This document shows positions 43,769-52,293 of a stretch of 64,000 nucleotides of DNA, in pieces. Source of the DNA: M55B154 sp964486725 (GTDB lineage Bacteria > Spirochaetota > UBA4802 > UB4802); NCBI GenBank assembly GCA_964486725.1, contig CAZAOK010000003.1, forward strand, positions 18,526-82,525, given 5' to 3'. The first letter of the stretch is position 1; every line of letters starts with the position of its first letter. Both the position numbers and the translations under genes were made by a program. A model generated the notes under the pieces. The model did no database searches. It had not been told where the DNA came from and saw only the letters and a program-made list of their open reading frames with translations.

Positions 43769-44242
43769 ATGAAATTTGCAATAGGAACAACAAAAGCCGG
43801 ACTAACATTGAAGAAGGACGTGATCGCCTTCCTCGAGACCAATGGTCACCAGGTGGATGACCTTGGCATGCAGGAAGACGGTGAATTCGTTCCCTATCAC
43901 GTATCAGCTGCCAACGTTGCCCGTGCAGTCTCGGAAGGTAAATACGAGAAGGGCATCATCATCTGCGGCACCGGGGCTGGCAGTGTCATCGTTGCCAACA
44001 AGTTTCCCGGTGTGTACGCGGTACACTGCGGAAATTCATTTGAGGCTAAAAAAGCCGTGGCAGTTAATAATTCCAACGTGCTGGTGCTGGCTGAATGGCT
44101 TACCCCCGGTAAGCACGCCGAAGAGATCGTTGGCGACTGGCTTAAAACATCCTTTGGTGAAGGGTTTGAGCCTGAATGGAAAGAATTTCTAAGCAACTGT
44201 GTAAAAGAGATCAAGGATATGGAAAAGGAACTTTTCAAGTAA
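43769..44242 (+). CDS. LacAB/RpiB-family isomerase, probable 4-deoxy-4-sulfoerythrose isomerase (SqwI-like)
   Basis: The 157-residue protein keeps the catalytic cysteine C66 in IIICGTGAGS and the NKFPGVYAVHC block of RpiB/LacAB. The N-terminal GxDHAG motif, whose Asp and His open the sugar ring and contact the phosphosugar in RpiB, reads IGTTKAG (T8, K9). Such a change fits a substrate without the usual furanose phosphate. In the sulfo-TK pathway a member of this family (SqwI) converts sulfoerythrose to sulfoerythrulose. GGAGG lies 8 nt before the ATG. It is the last gene of the operon and converges on the GH18 gene. Confidence 0.8.
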   Translation: MKFAIGTTKAGLTLKKDVIAFLETNGHQVDDLGMQEDGEFVPYHVSAANVARAVSEGKYEKGIIICGTGAGSVIVANKFPGVYAVHCGNSFEAKKAVAVNNSNVLVLAEWLTPGKHAEEIVGDWLKTSFGEGFEPEWKEFLSNCVKEIKDMEKELFK

Positions 44243-44245
44243 ACA

Positions 44246-45378
44246 TTATTCTTCGAATCCCACTCTCCACAGGGCAGTGCCGGCAAGCCTGTACCTATTG
44301 GCCAGGTCCTTCAGGATTTCTATCATGTGTGCATCAGACGCGTATACTTTACAGTTATCCCATGCAACATGAAGATTTCCTGAAGGGTGGCGCACAAAAC
44401 CATACTGCCGGCCCAGCCTTGACGCGTACATGGCTGAAATGGCCGTTACTTTTTTCTTCTGCCCTTTACCGCACCACCTGTAACCGTAAGAAGGAATACC
44501 CAGGAGAATGTCATCATTATCCATGTTCATTAACGCATTTTTAATATTCTTTCGGGTCCATTCTTCTGTCACAACGGGCCCTGGTCCCGTTCCTTTGCGA
44601 TGCAGATCATAACACATGAGTACTATATAATCAAGATATGGCCCAATTACTGTTAGATCATGAAAACCCGCCCATTTATCGGGAAATTCTATCTGTGGAA
44701 AGATTGCTGCTGAAATGCTGCTTCCNNNNNNNNNNNNNNNNNNNNNNNNNNNNNNNNNNNNNNNNNNNNNNNNNNNNNNNNNNNNNNNNNNNNNNNNNNN
44801 NNNNNNNNNNNNNNNNNNNNNNNNNCCCATTTATCGGGAAATTCTATCTGTGGAAAGATTGCTGCTGAAATGCTGCTTCCGCTAAGTCCGGATCTTACCT
44901 TCTTCAAAAATGCCCCGTATTCATCAACCATTGACGGTTGCAGGTACTCAAAATCGAACTGCACATGAGTTGTGTTCATCTGCTTCTGAATTCTCTGTAT
45001 GGAACGAATAATATCTTTCTGTGTTGTTACTGAATTGAGTATGTGTTTACCATCCTTCACTGACTTCAAACCGATTACCGGTATCAATATCTTATCCATC
45101 TTTTGCAGACTGTTAATAACCCTGTTCAATGTGTCAGATGGTATGGGTGTACAAATGTTCCCATTTTTATCGGCGGGAAACCCGGTAATGCCCAGGTGTG
45201 TATAGTTCTCTGCGCGCTTCAGTATATCATCAATTTTTGCACCTGCTGAAAGTGAATAATGGGCAATATATCCCCAACGAATATTTTTTGATTTTTGTCC
45301 CTTCATCGAATACCCGAAGGCAAAAACCACAAGGATGATAACTAATAGTATTAAAAATGTAATAATTCTTCGCATCAT
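44246..45378 (-). CDS. GH18-family glycosidase-like membrane-anchored protein (interrupted by an assembly gap)
   Basis: An N-terminal signal-anchor helix (about 4-24) is followed by a GH18 barrel resembling spore-germination YaaH-type enzymes: RWGYIAHYS, THLGITGF, the active-site strand VQFDFEYLQ (reduced form of DxxDxDxE, ending in Glu) and IVLMCYDLHRKGTGPGPV. GH18 enzymes cleave chitin or peptidoglycan sugars. The gene is split at 44726-44825 by 100 N. The 55 bases on each side of the gap are identical, so collapsing them gives one intact frame of about 325 residues. It overlaps the upstream lipoprotein gene by 4 bases. Confidence 0.8.
44671..44880. other. scaffold gap with duplicated 55-bp flanks
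   Basis: Bases 44671-44725 and 44826-44880 are identical and border 100 N. This is the mark of two contigs that overlap but were joined with a fixed-size gap. Confidence 0.95.
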
Positions 45379-45779
45379 TCTTCCATTTCTTTTGATTTAT
45401 ATCGTATGACGATTCCTTCTACATGTATTATATCCACGGTGCCCACCAGCCAGTACTGCCGCTCATGCCAGTACTTCACCTCTATGAGATTATCACCACC
45501 TTTACTGTAAATGGCATCATTAACAGCTTTATCGGCGCATGCACACGGGGTAACCGGGATGAACCACAACAACCTGAATCCGCTGTTCATACCCTTAGCA
45601 GGCCCCAACTCTTCATACATGTCACTCTGCATGGGCCGTGCACCTGGTTGAATACCCCGTGCATTGGTCTGTACATGAAGGCAACCCGTCATCATTAAGC
45701 AGTATGCTGATAGTATACATGTAATTATGATTGATGTAAAGAATGGTCTCCTGGTTTTAACGGGTACGCTTTTTAACAT
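45375..45779 (-). CDS. small lipoprotein, paralogue of the upstream gene
   Basis: About 134 residues from the ATG at 45779 (AGAGGA upstream). The signal peptide ends in the lipobox MTGC. The body (ELGPAKGMNSGFRLLW ... VEGIVIRYK) aligns with the 129-residue lipoprotein just upstream, so the two are a tandem duplication. The pattern recalls TRL-like lipoproteins of spirochaetes and Bacteroidota, but the family is not certain. It overlaps both neighbours. Confidence 0.7.
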   Translation of the reverse strand: MLKSVPVKTRRPFFTSIIITCILSAYCLMMTGCLHVQTNARGIQPGARPMQSDMYEELGPAKGMNSGFRLLWFIPVTPCACADKAVNDAIYSKGGDNLIEVKYWHERQYWLVGTVDIIHVEGIVIRYKSKEMEE

Positions 45780-46146
45780 TACCTTCCTCTTTAGAAACAA
45801 ACTTCACCGCTTCTCCCTCAACAACTACCGTGGTCAATGAGAATAAAATAAAATATGATGTCTTCTGGTAACACTGCACGTTGATCAGGGCATCGGCTTT
45901 CTTGTTTTCAATAGCTTCATCAATGGCAGCACCGGTATCAGGCCTTCCCACCATCCACAATCCAAGAATAGATACAGCAGAATCACTACCACGTGTTGTC
46001 CCCATATTTTCCTCTATAGTCTTGCCATTCACAGGTGTATTTGAAGACGTAATACACACCGGCGTAGTAACACACCCTGCAATGAACATCATTGAAGATA
46101 TGATGACTGTTGCTAATATCCTAACACTATACATTTTACTCTCCAT
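45757..46146 (-). CDS. small lipoprotein, TRL-like
   Basis: The 129-residue protein has a signal peptide ending in the lipobox IAGC. The body has MGTTRGSDSAVSILGLW, AAIDEAIENKKADALINVQ and VVVEGEAVKFV. The run 'G..G..SAIDEAI..AD.LINV' recalls TRL-like and related small stress lipoproteins. It is the paralogue of the next gene. The function is unknown. Confidence 0.7.
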   Translation of the reverse strand: MESKMYSVRILATVIISSMMFIAGCVTTPVCITSSNTPVNGKTIEENMGTTRGSDSAVSILGLWMVGRPDTGAAIDEAIENKKADALINVQCYQKTSYFILFSLTTVVVEGEAVKFVSKEEGNVKKRTR

Positions 46147-46153
46147 AATTATA

Positions 46154-46200
46154 CCTCTCCGCGAGCTTTGCGCTCTTTGCGCCTTTGCGGTAATCCGTTA
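46154..46200 (-). repeat. 'accgcaaaggcgcaaag' type dispersed repeat, copy 2
   Basis: On the minus strand it reads GGATTACCGCAAAGGCGCAAAG, then AGCGCAAAGCTCGCGGAGAGG. It lies between the TonB-dependent receptor and the lipoprotein gene. It matches 37224-37264 with one mismatch in the first 22 bases. Confidence 0.55.
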
Positions 46201-46221
46201 CGGCAATCTTTAATAGATCTT

Positions 46222-48681
46222 CTAAAACTTAACCTCAACCCCGAAGTTAGGTATTATACTCAACGCATCCTCATCCCGTTTGATTTCAGGATTATCGTCT
46301 CCTTCCTCATACCTGTAATCCCAGTCAACGTTATTCTCTGGCCTGTAATTGTAAATATTTATCACTTCAACATACCACGAAACATAACCCCAGCTGTGAT
46401 TAATCTTATAGCTGTAGCGCACATCAAGCCTGTGCTCGGGATCAAAATGACTTGAATTAGGCCTTCCGTAAAGTGGTATATAGCGGCCAGACCCTGACGG
46501 ACTCTCATCTGAATAAACTATTGGAGTATACGGGAATGATGTGTAATACTGGAACTTGCAACTAATTGTACTACGACCCAGTCGGTATCCAGCGATAAGC
46601 TTGAAGGCATGTTTCTGCTCGTAATCAAAATCTATCCACTCATCACCATACTCATCGGCTACCAGGTTTGCAGGATTTCCGTATACACCGGCAGTGACCG
46701 GCAATCCAGACTTGAAGCGTGAACGGGTGAAGGTATAGTTAACCCAGCCGAAGAGGCCGTCACTATTCTCCCGTATATCCCTTTTCATCATTATTTCGAA
46801 ACCCTTCGCTTCGATCTTGCCCGTATTCATTCCAAAACGTTCTTCTCCATCAGGTCCAATGTGATAATATTCCATGAACATGTCATAAAAACTGTTATAA
46901 AATCCTTCAATTTTTATACTGAACAGATCAATGTTCTGTTCAATTCCCGCAACACGATGTATGGCCTTTTCAGATTTCAGGTAATCACCCGCACTGGAAA
47001 ACTGCGGAGAGCTGTCGAAGATAAAAGGATTAGTTTGAAAGAAGTAGCTGTATTTCCCGCCGGCAACCGAGATAGTTGTATCGGTAGGGAATTCGTGGCT
47101 CATTCTAAACCGCGGATCCCACGTGATCTCGCCGGTACGATACAGGTAATCCGACCGTATTCCCGGAACAATGGTGAATCCGCCAAGTGTTATTTTACTG
47201 TCCGTATACCATCCAAGCGTATGGTTATTAATATTCTCATCCAATGGATACTTCACAAAAAGAGTTTCATCTGCCGGATCGAATGAACCTGCTCCACCGG
47301 CATATACTATGGTATCTCCCCGTGCGGTAAAATGATAAAGCGTGTATTCGCCGCCAAGGTTCCACCGTAGAACTTTTTCTAAAATATCAAATCTGAATTG
47401 TTCTTTAACCCCCACGATTTGCGGACGTGTCGTTGTATTATAATTTTTGGCCCATGATGCGGCCAAATCATCCGGAAGGTTAAAATACTGGTACGATTTT
47501 TTAATTGAATTATAAAGAATAACCCTGTTGTTGATCTTCTCGCCTGGTGAATAGGTATAGTATAATCCCTGGCTGTGTGACTGCATGTCAATTTTAGCCT
47601 CAAGATCCTGCAAAAGCGGGTCGTCCCCCTCGTCAGGATCAATTTCGTCCTCTTCGAGAAATTTCAAGTAGTCGCTTGTCCCCATCAATAGCAATGTAAC
47701 TGAATGATTGCTGCCGAGGTGATATTTCGCTTTTGCCTGGTAATCCCAGTATTCGGGTACAAAGTTTAGGGAGTCTCCGGTAATGAGTTCGTAAAATATG
47801 GGAACAAGCAGTGAGAGGTAGCCAATACGTCCTGAAACAATGGTGTAGCCCGTAATGTTTTCTTTTTGTTCTTTGGATAAGGTTGATGCCGGTCCTGCCA
47901 TGTACAATCGTTCATCTTTTAGAATAGGAGCATGTATCAGCGCTGTAGCTGATATTGCCCCGATGTCAGCATACCCGCCGAATTCCTGTATATCGTCAAC
48001 CGTGTTTATGCTAATTACTGCCGAATTGGCTGCGCCATACTTTACCGGGAAAGCCGAGGCATACAGGTCGATCTCGCTCATTAGATTATTATTGATGACA
48101 GAATGCAGTCCGCCATAATGCAGGGGATCGAATATGGGTATATCATCTATGTAATACTTGTTATTGTAATAATCGCTTCCCCTTATTACAAGGGGGCCGA
48201 AAAAGCCGCTGAACGCCCTGTTTACACCGGGCAGGGAGGTGAGGGCGTTTATGGCATCTCCAAATGATGCCGGAACCTCCTTGAGCTCTTTTACGGTCAT
48301 GGTATATCGGGATACTTTTTGAATATCCCGTTCAGCTGTTATGGTGACGCCAGCCCCGCGAAGACTAAAACTCTTAAGTCTGAAATCCCTTGTGGTAACT
48401 CCCGATATCTGTATCTTCGTCTGCAGGTTTTTCAAACCCTCCGATCGAATAACCAGGGTGTATATACCCGGTTCGGTTACGTTGAGACTGAATGCGCCAT
48501 TATCATCGGTATATGTTTTTACCCGCGTCTCTACGATAGCAACGGTAGCAAATTCTACGGGTTGCCGGGTTTCACTGTTATATACCGTACCTTTTAAACT
48601 GTGCTCCTGCGCGTACAAGGACACAATGGTGCAGGTGCAGTATACCGATACCAGCAGAAATATAATATTTTTTTTATTCAA
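46222..48681 (-). CDS. TonB-dependent outer-membrane receptor with carboxypeptidase-like N-terminal domain
   Basis: The 819-residue protein has a signal peptide (1-24), a carboxypeptidase-regulatory-like domain (about 28-105, KGTVYNSETRQPVEFATVAI), a plug domain (about 115-225, LPGVNRAFSGFFGPLVIRGSD) and a 22-strand barrel ending in the aromatic-free C-terminus FGVEVKF. This architecture is common in Bacteroidota, where it imports glycans, peptides or metals. Plug mutants of the TonB box cannot be read. It heads a set with tonB, two exbD and exbB downstream in reading order reversed (upstream in coordinates 48.7-51 kb), so transcription runs exbB first. The cargo is unknown. Confidence 0.9.
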   Translation of the reverse strand: MNKKNIIFLLVSVYCTCTIVSLYAQEHSLKGTVYNSETRQPVEFATVAIVETRVKTYTDDNGAFSLNVTEPGIYTLVIRSEGLKNLQTKIQISGVTTRDFRLKSFSLRGAGVTITAERDIQKVSRYTMTVKELKEVPASFGDAINALTSLPGVNRAFSGFFGPLVIRGSDYYNNKYYIDDIPIFDPLHYGGLHSVINNNLMSEIDLYASAFPVKYGAANSAVISINTVDDIQEFGGYADIGAISATALIHAPILKDERLYMAGPASTLSKEQKENITGYTIVSGRIGYLSLLVPIFYELITGDSLNFVPEYWDYQAKAKYHLGSNHSVTLLLMGTSDYLKFLEEDEIDPDEGDDPLLQDLEAKIDMQSHSQGLYYTYSPGEKINNRVILYNSIKKSYQYFNLPDDLAASWAKNYNTTTRPQIVGVKEQFRFDILEKVLRWNLGGEYTLYHFTARGDTIVYAGGAGSFDPADETLFVKYPLDENINNHTLGWYTDSKITLGGFTIVPGIRSDYLYRTGEITWDPRFRMSHEFPTDTTISVAGGKYSYFFQTNPFIFDSSPQFSSAGDYLKSEKAIHRVAGIEQNIDLFSIKIEGFYNSFYDMFMEYYHIGPDGEERFGMNTGKIEAKGFEIMMKRDIRENSDGLFGWVNYTFTRSRFKSGLPVTAGVYGNPANLVADEYGDEWIDFDYEQKHAFKLIAGYRLGRSTISCKFQYYTSFPYTPIVYSDESPSGSGRYIPLYGRPNSSHFDPEHRLDVRYSYKINHSWGYVSWYVEVINIYNYRPENNVDWDYRYEEGDDNPEIKRDEDALSIIPNFGVEVKF

Positions 48682-48704
48682 CAGGTATTGTCTCCCGGTT
48701 TATC

Positions 48705-49331
48705 TCAATCTTCAAGCCTGAAACGCAATGGCATCTCGTATTTTACCGATACTTTCTTTCCGTTAATTACAGGCGGGGTAAAGGCAGCCCCGTTCAGTAT
48801 CAATAACGTCTCCCTTGCAAACTTGCTGGTCAGCTCCTTCTGCTTCTCCGCTGGCAGCGGTTTGCTGAGACGGATTCCAAGTACGTTTACTTGTTTTACA
48901 GTGCCGTTTTCTGATATGAGAAGCTGTACATTTACCGTTGCCTCTACATCCATTTGCCGTGCTTCTTCGGGGTAGCGTTTATTTAATTTACCTACTGGAT
49001 GGGGCGGGGCAATATTCGGCATAAATGCCAGGTCAACAGCAGTGTTCTCATCAGCTGTGCCGACAGCCCTTTCAACGTTAGAATAATCAGTTGACTGATC
49101 TCTGTTTTCAGTAATTTCTTTTTTGGTAACCCTTTGGGGCACGTATTCTTCTTCGATATTGATAAAATGTATCCTGTCAGATTGCTCAATGCTTTCTTCA
49201 TCGAAAGTGATTGAAGGGGTATAAAAAAGTACGAAAATGGTAAATATAGAAGAAAGTAAAAATGAAAAAAGATAAGGATGTTCCATCTCCCAGTTTTTAA
49301 TCATATCTTTCATGTGTGATAGTTCTACCAT
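48705..49331 (-). CDS. tonB: TonB-like energy transducer
   Basis: The 208-residue protein has an N-terminal transmembrane helix (about 20-40, YLFSFLLSSIFTIFVLF) and a C-terminal TonB domain with LNKRYPEEARQMDVEATVNVQLLISENG and AAFTPPVINGKKV. The usual long Pro/Lys linker is short. It passes energy from ExbB/ExbD to the receptor encoded just downstream (23 bases). Confidence 0.88.
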   Translation of the reverse strand: MVELSHMKDMIKNWEMEHPYLFSFLLSSIFTIFVLFYTPSITFDEESIEQSDRIHFINIEEEYVPQRVTKKEITENRDQSTDYSNVERAVGTADENTAVDLAFMPNIAPPHPVGKLNKRYPEEARQMDVEATVNVQLLISENGTVKQVNVLGIRLSKPLPAEKQKELTSKFARETLLILNGAAFTPPVINGKKVSVKYEMPLRFRLED

Positions 49332-49337
49332 TCTATT

Positions 49338-49751
49338 TTACTTCTGTTCTTTTACCTGTTCTGACATGAAAACAACGTTTAAAAAGTTCTGTTGCTGCAA
49401 TATCTCCAACACTTCTCTTACCACGTTGTAATCAAGGTTTCTGTCAGCGGTAAGTGCAACCACCCGGTCTTTTTCAGACTTTCGCATTGCCAGGTAATCG
49501 TTAAGTGCGTCATAACTTACTTCACTGCCTTCATAATAAATATTACCATCAGCCGCTATTGTTATATATATGCTGTCCTGTTCTGCTCCCTGTGTAACCG
49601 CAACAGGTAAATTTACTTCAACACCTTTTGGAGGTTCAGTTGTTGTTGATGCCATGAAGAATACCAGTAGCAATAACGCCATATCAGCCATTGCTGATCC
49701 AATAGCAACAGGTTTTAATTTCTTCAATATTGAATATTTACGCATTGTCAC
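49338..49751 (-). CDS. exbD: ExbD/TolR-family protein 2
   Basis: The 137-residue protein has one transmembrane helix (about 17-35, GSAMADMALLLLVFFMAST, with the conserved Asp of the proton path) and a periplasmic domain with VVALTADRNLDYNVVREVLEIL. It is the second of two adjacent ExbD genes, overlapping the first by 4 bases. Confidence 0.9.
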   Translation of the reverse strand: MTMRKYSILKKLKPVAIGSAMADMALLLLVFFMASTTTEPPKGVEVNLPVAVTQGAEQDSIYITIAADGNIYYEGSEVSYDALNDYLAMRKSEKDRVVALTADRNLDYNVVREVLEILQQQNFLNVVFMSEQVKEQK

Positions 49752-50191
49752 GTATCCTTCTGCTGGTTTTTCAGTGAAACATCTGTGATCCCGGTTTCCC
49801 TGGCGATACTCAATGCGTCCACGAGCATTTCATATTTAACACCTGGCCTCATTTTTATAACCATTATCAACTTGCCATTTTTCTTTTTCCGCTCAACAAG
49901 AACTTTTTTTACCTGGTTTCTTGTTACCGTCTCACCACTATAGATATATCCATTGTTCAATGGGATGATCTCTGCAATTCTTGCCTGATCAACTTTTATC
50001 GACCCCGCGTCAGGGGAGGGTAGTGAAAAGAATATACCCTGCCGAAGTATGAATGATGAAGTGACAATAAAATATATTAATAAAAGAAAAGCAATGTCTC
50101 CCACTGAGGAGGACTCAAAAGGCTTGTGCTCGTAGAGCAGTTTCTTTTGCTCACGTCTTTTTAATATCTTTATAATTAATTCTTTATTCAT
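49748..50191 (-). CDS. exbD: ExbD/TolR-family protein 1
   Basis: The 147-residue protein has the helix SSSVGDIAFLLLIYFIVTSSF (proton-path Asp in VGDIAFLL) and a periplasmic domain ending in MLVDALSIARETGITDVSL. It begins at the base after the exbB stop. Two different ExbD proteins in one motor are a pattern seen in Bacteroidota and some spirochaetes. Confidence 0.9.
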   Translation of the reverse strand: MNKELIIKILKRREQKKLLYEHKPFESSSVGDIAFLLLIYFIVTSSFILRQGIFFSLPSPDAGSIKVDQARIAEIIPLNNGYIYSGETVTRNQVKKVLVERKKKNGKLIMVIKMRPGVKYEMLVDALSIARETGITDVSLKNQQKDT

Positions 50192-50965
50192 CTATTCTAT
50201 ATCTTCTTTTTCAATAGTGGTTGAAAGCCTTGGCAGCTCAGATGAGCGCTCTGATATTATATTTTCTGCCATGGTGTACCTGTTTTGTATTACATGGGTA
50301 AATATGTAGAAAAAGAAAAGTGATGGGGCGGCAACCAGAAGTCCTCCGGCGGTAGTTACCAGTGCAATCTGAATGCCAACTGCCACCACTTTGGCATTCA
50401 CGGTAGTAGCTGCAGCTATTGCAGCGAAGGCGCTGATCATTCCAATAACTGTACCAAGAAAACCAACGATTGGTGAAAGATTACCAATCCCCGATAGGAG
50501 AGGAAGTCCTTTCTCCAGGTCATTCTGATATACGAAGAACACACTTCTAAGCTCATCTTCAAGGTCTTCACGGTATCTTGCCGAAGAAGCATCAGCAGAA
50601 TCATTCAATATCTTCTCAAGTTCATCATTCTTCCAAACACCTTTTCTTGTATAATGTATAATTCGCTCAATGGTTATTGTAAGTGAAACCAGCCCAAGCA
50701 TTACTATGAATATCATCAGTGGGCCACCCTGTTTTACCGTTTCAAACAGGTTTTCAGTTTCTATCGGAATTTCTTCATTATCCATAGAGTTGTTCCTTGT
50801 TTCTGTAATGCTATTGTTTTCTTCTGATTCGATTTCTATTTTTTCAGTATCTATGTTTTTCTCATCAGGTTGTTCAGCATGCAAAATGGATAGTGATAAT
50901 AACAGCATAATAAGTATTACATAAATTACTTTAAAAGTTCCGGTAATTGAATTACTATTGATCAT
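50192..50965 (-). CDS. exbB: ExbB/TolQ/MotA-family proton channel
   Basis: The 257-residue protein has a signal-like first helix and an acidic linker (about 30-65), then the MotA/ExbB core: GPLMIFIVMLGLVSLTITIER, LSPIVGFLGTVIGMISAF and VGIQIALVTTAGGLLVAAP. The N-terminal extension before the core is longer than in E. coli ExbB. It is the first gene of the TonB operon. Confidence 0.92.
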   Translation of the reverse strand: MINSNSITGTFKVIYVILIMLLLSLSILHAEQPDEKNIDTEKIEIESEENNSITETRNNSMDNEEIPIETENLFETVKQGGPLMIFIVMLGLVSLTITIERIIHYTRKGVWKNDELEKILNDSADASSARYREDLEDELRSVFFVYQNDLEKGLPLLSGIGNLSPIVGFLGTVIGMISAFAAIAAATTVNAKVVAVGIQIALVTTAGGLLVAAPSLFFFYIFTHVIQNRYTMAENIISERSSELPRLSTTIEKEDIE

Positions 50966-51204
50966 ATTGTTGCTCCCTGTGTTCTTTTGTCAGTATAAGT
51001 ATATAACACTATTTAGTTAATAAAATGTTACTTTACCAATTAATTTTTAATAATATGGTATATCCATTTTCAATATCAATAACATTTTCACAATGAAGGT
51101 TTTGGTGCGCCACGAACACATATCATGTTATGTGACATAATATATGTTATCGGTAGCTATAATGTGATGTTATTAAACTTTATGATATACTCGCAGGGAC
51201 ACGA

Positions 51205-52293
51205 TTACTGAGATATTTTGTAAATAAACCTGGCTCTTTCACTGGAGGGATCTATCTTAAGTGCTTTTTCCGCGTACATGGCAGCTTTCTCGTTATTCTT
51301 ATGCCTGTAATACAACTCAGCAAGCGCTGTATACGCGTCTGCGTGTTTTGAATCCAGCTTTACAACTTTCATCAGGTATTCTTTTGCTTTTACATCAGAT
51401 GGATCAGGATTCTTATAATTAAAAACTGAAAGCATGTACAGTACTTCAACAGAATCCGGTTTGTATTCCAGTGCCATTGATGAATATGTTATTCCTTCTT
51501 CAATATATTTCTTTCTTAAATCCGAAGGGAGTTCATAGTTATAAACCTGTTTATATCTCAGCCTGGCAAAAGATGACAGGAGGATATACTTTTCATGATT
51601 GTCAACCATGAACTTGATATTTTCATACGCTTTTCCAAATTCATTAGCCGCGTATTGAAGAAGATTGTCTTCCATGTAAAGCTGTGCAAGGGATAAGTGT
51701 GCTTCGGGATTATCGTGATCCAGCTCAATAGCTGTCTTGTACTCTCGTATGGCTTTCCCCGGTTCTCCTGTCCTGTAATAATAATCTCCCCGTGCCTTAT
51801 GAATATACGCATACCTGGCGTTTTCATCCTCGATTTTTTGAACCACGCGATTGCCTTCTGTTGCAAGTCGAAAGAAACCATAACCGGTACATAGACTGCC
51901 AAATGAGTTACTCTGGTAAACACTTTGAACGGTCAGCCTGGACACTACCAGGTTTTTATTATCAACTACATAGAGATTACTGCCTTTTACAATCCCCTCA
52001 TCGTTATATAGACGTACCGTTACTTTCGTCTTATCGTGCGCAACATGTGAAAGCTCCTGCTGATGTGCGTCCTCTCGTGCCCCAATACTTAATATGCGAC
52101 CCTTTATCAACACATCCCAACCGATGTTATCATTTTTAGTGTAAAAGACTTTTACCTTTTTATTACCCTCTGCACTACGCATCGTGGCAGCATCAATACT
52201 CACTGTATACACAAATAGAAGAAGTATCCCAACAACTGTTATTACCCGTTGTAATCGATTATATTCATACATATTTAATGATCCATGATTCAT
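51205..52293 (-). CDS. secreted TPR-repeat protein
   Basis: The 362-residue protein has a signal peptide or anchor helix (about 17-35), a small beta domain (about 45-140, GWDVLIKGRILSIGA and KGSNLYVVDNKNLVV) and then TPR repeats (about 160-360): GDYYYRTGEPGKAIREYKTA, AHLSLAQLYMEDNLL, AYTALAELYYRHKNN. It is probably an envelope scaffold protein. It overlaps the upstream M23 peptidase gene by 4 bases, suggesting joint action in wall remodelling. The 239-bp gap before exbB (50966-51204) shows no gene. Confidence 0.8.
   Translation of the reverse strand: MNHGSLNMYEYNRLQRVITVVGILLLFVYTVSIDAATMRSAEGNKKVKVFYTKNDNIGWDVLIKGRILSIGAREDAHQQELSHVAHDKTKVTVRLYNDEGIVKGSNLYVVDNKNLVVSRLTVQSVYQSNSFGSLCTGYGFFRLATEGNRVVQKIEDENARYAYIHKARGDYYYRTGEPGKAIREYKTAIELDHDNPEAHLSLAQLYMEDNLLQYAANEFGKAYENIKFMVDNHEKYILLSSFARLRYKQVYNYELPSDLRKKYIEEGITYSSMALEYKPDSVEVLYMLSVFNYKNPDPSDVKAKEYLMKVVKLDSKHADAYTALAELYYRHKNNEKAAMYAEKALKIDPSSERARFIYKISQ

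Noticed and set aside
44246..45378. Two separate truncated GH18 genes or a true duplication
   Set aside because: The 55-bp identity ends exactly at both edges of a 100-N block, which is the mark of a scaffolding overlap.
51100..51165. Imperfect ATATCATGTTATGTGACATAATATATG palindrome before the exbB operon as a Fur-type site
   Set aside because: The match to a Fur box is poor, no promoter could be placed with it, and AT-rich sequence gives such pairs by chance.
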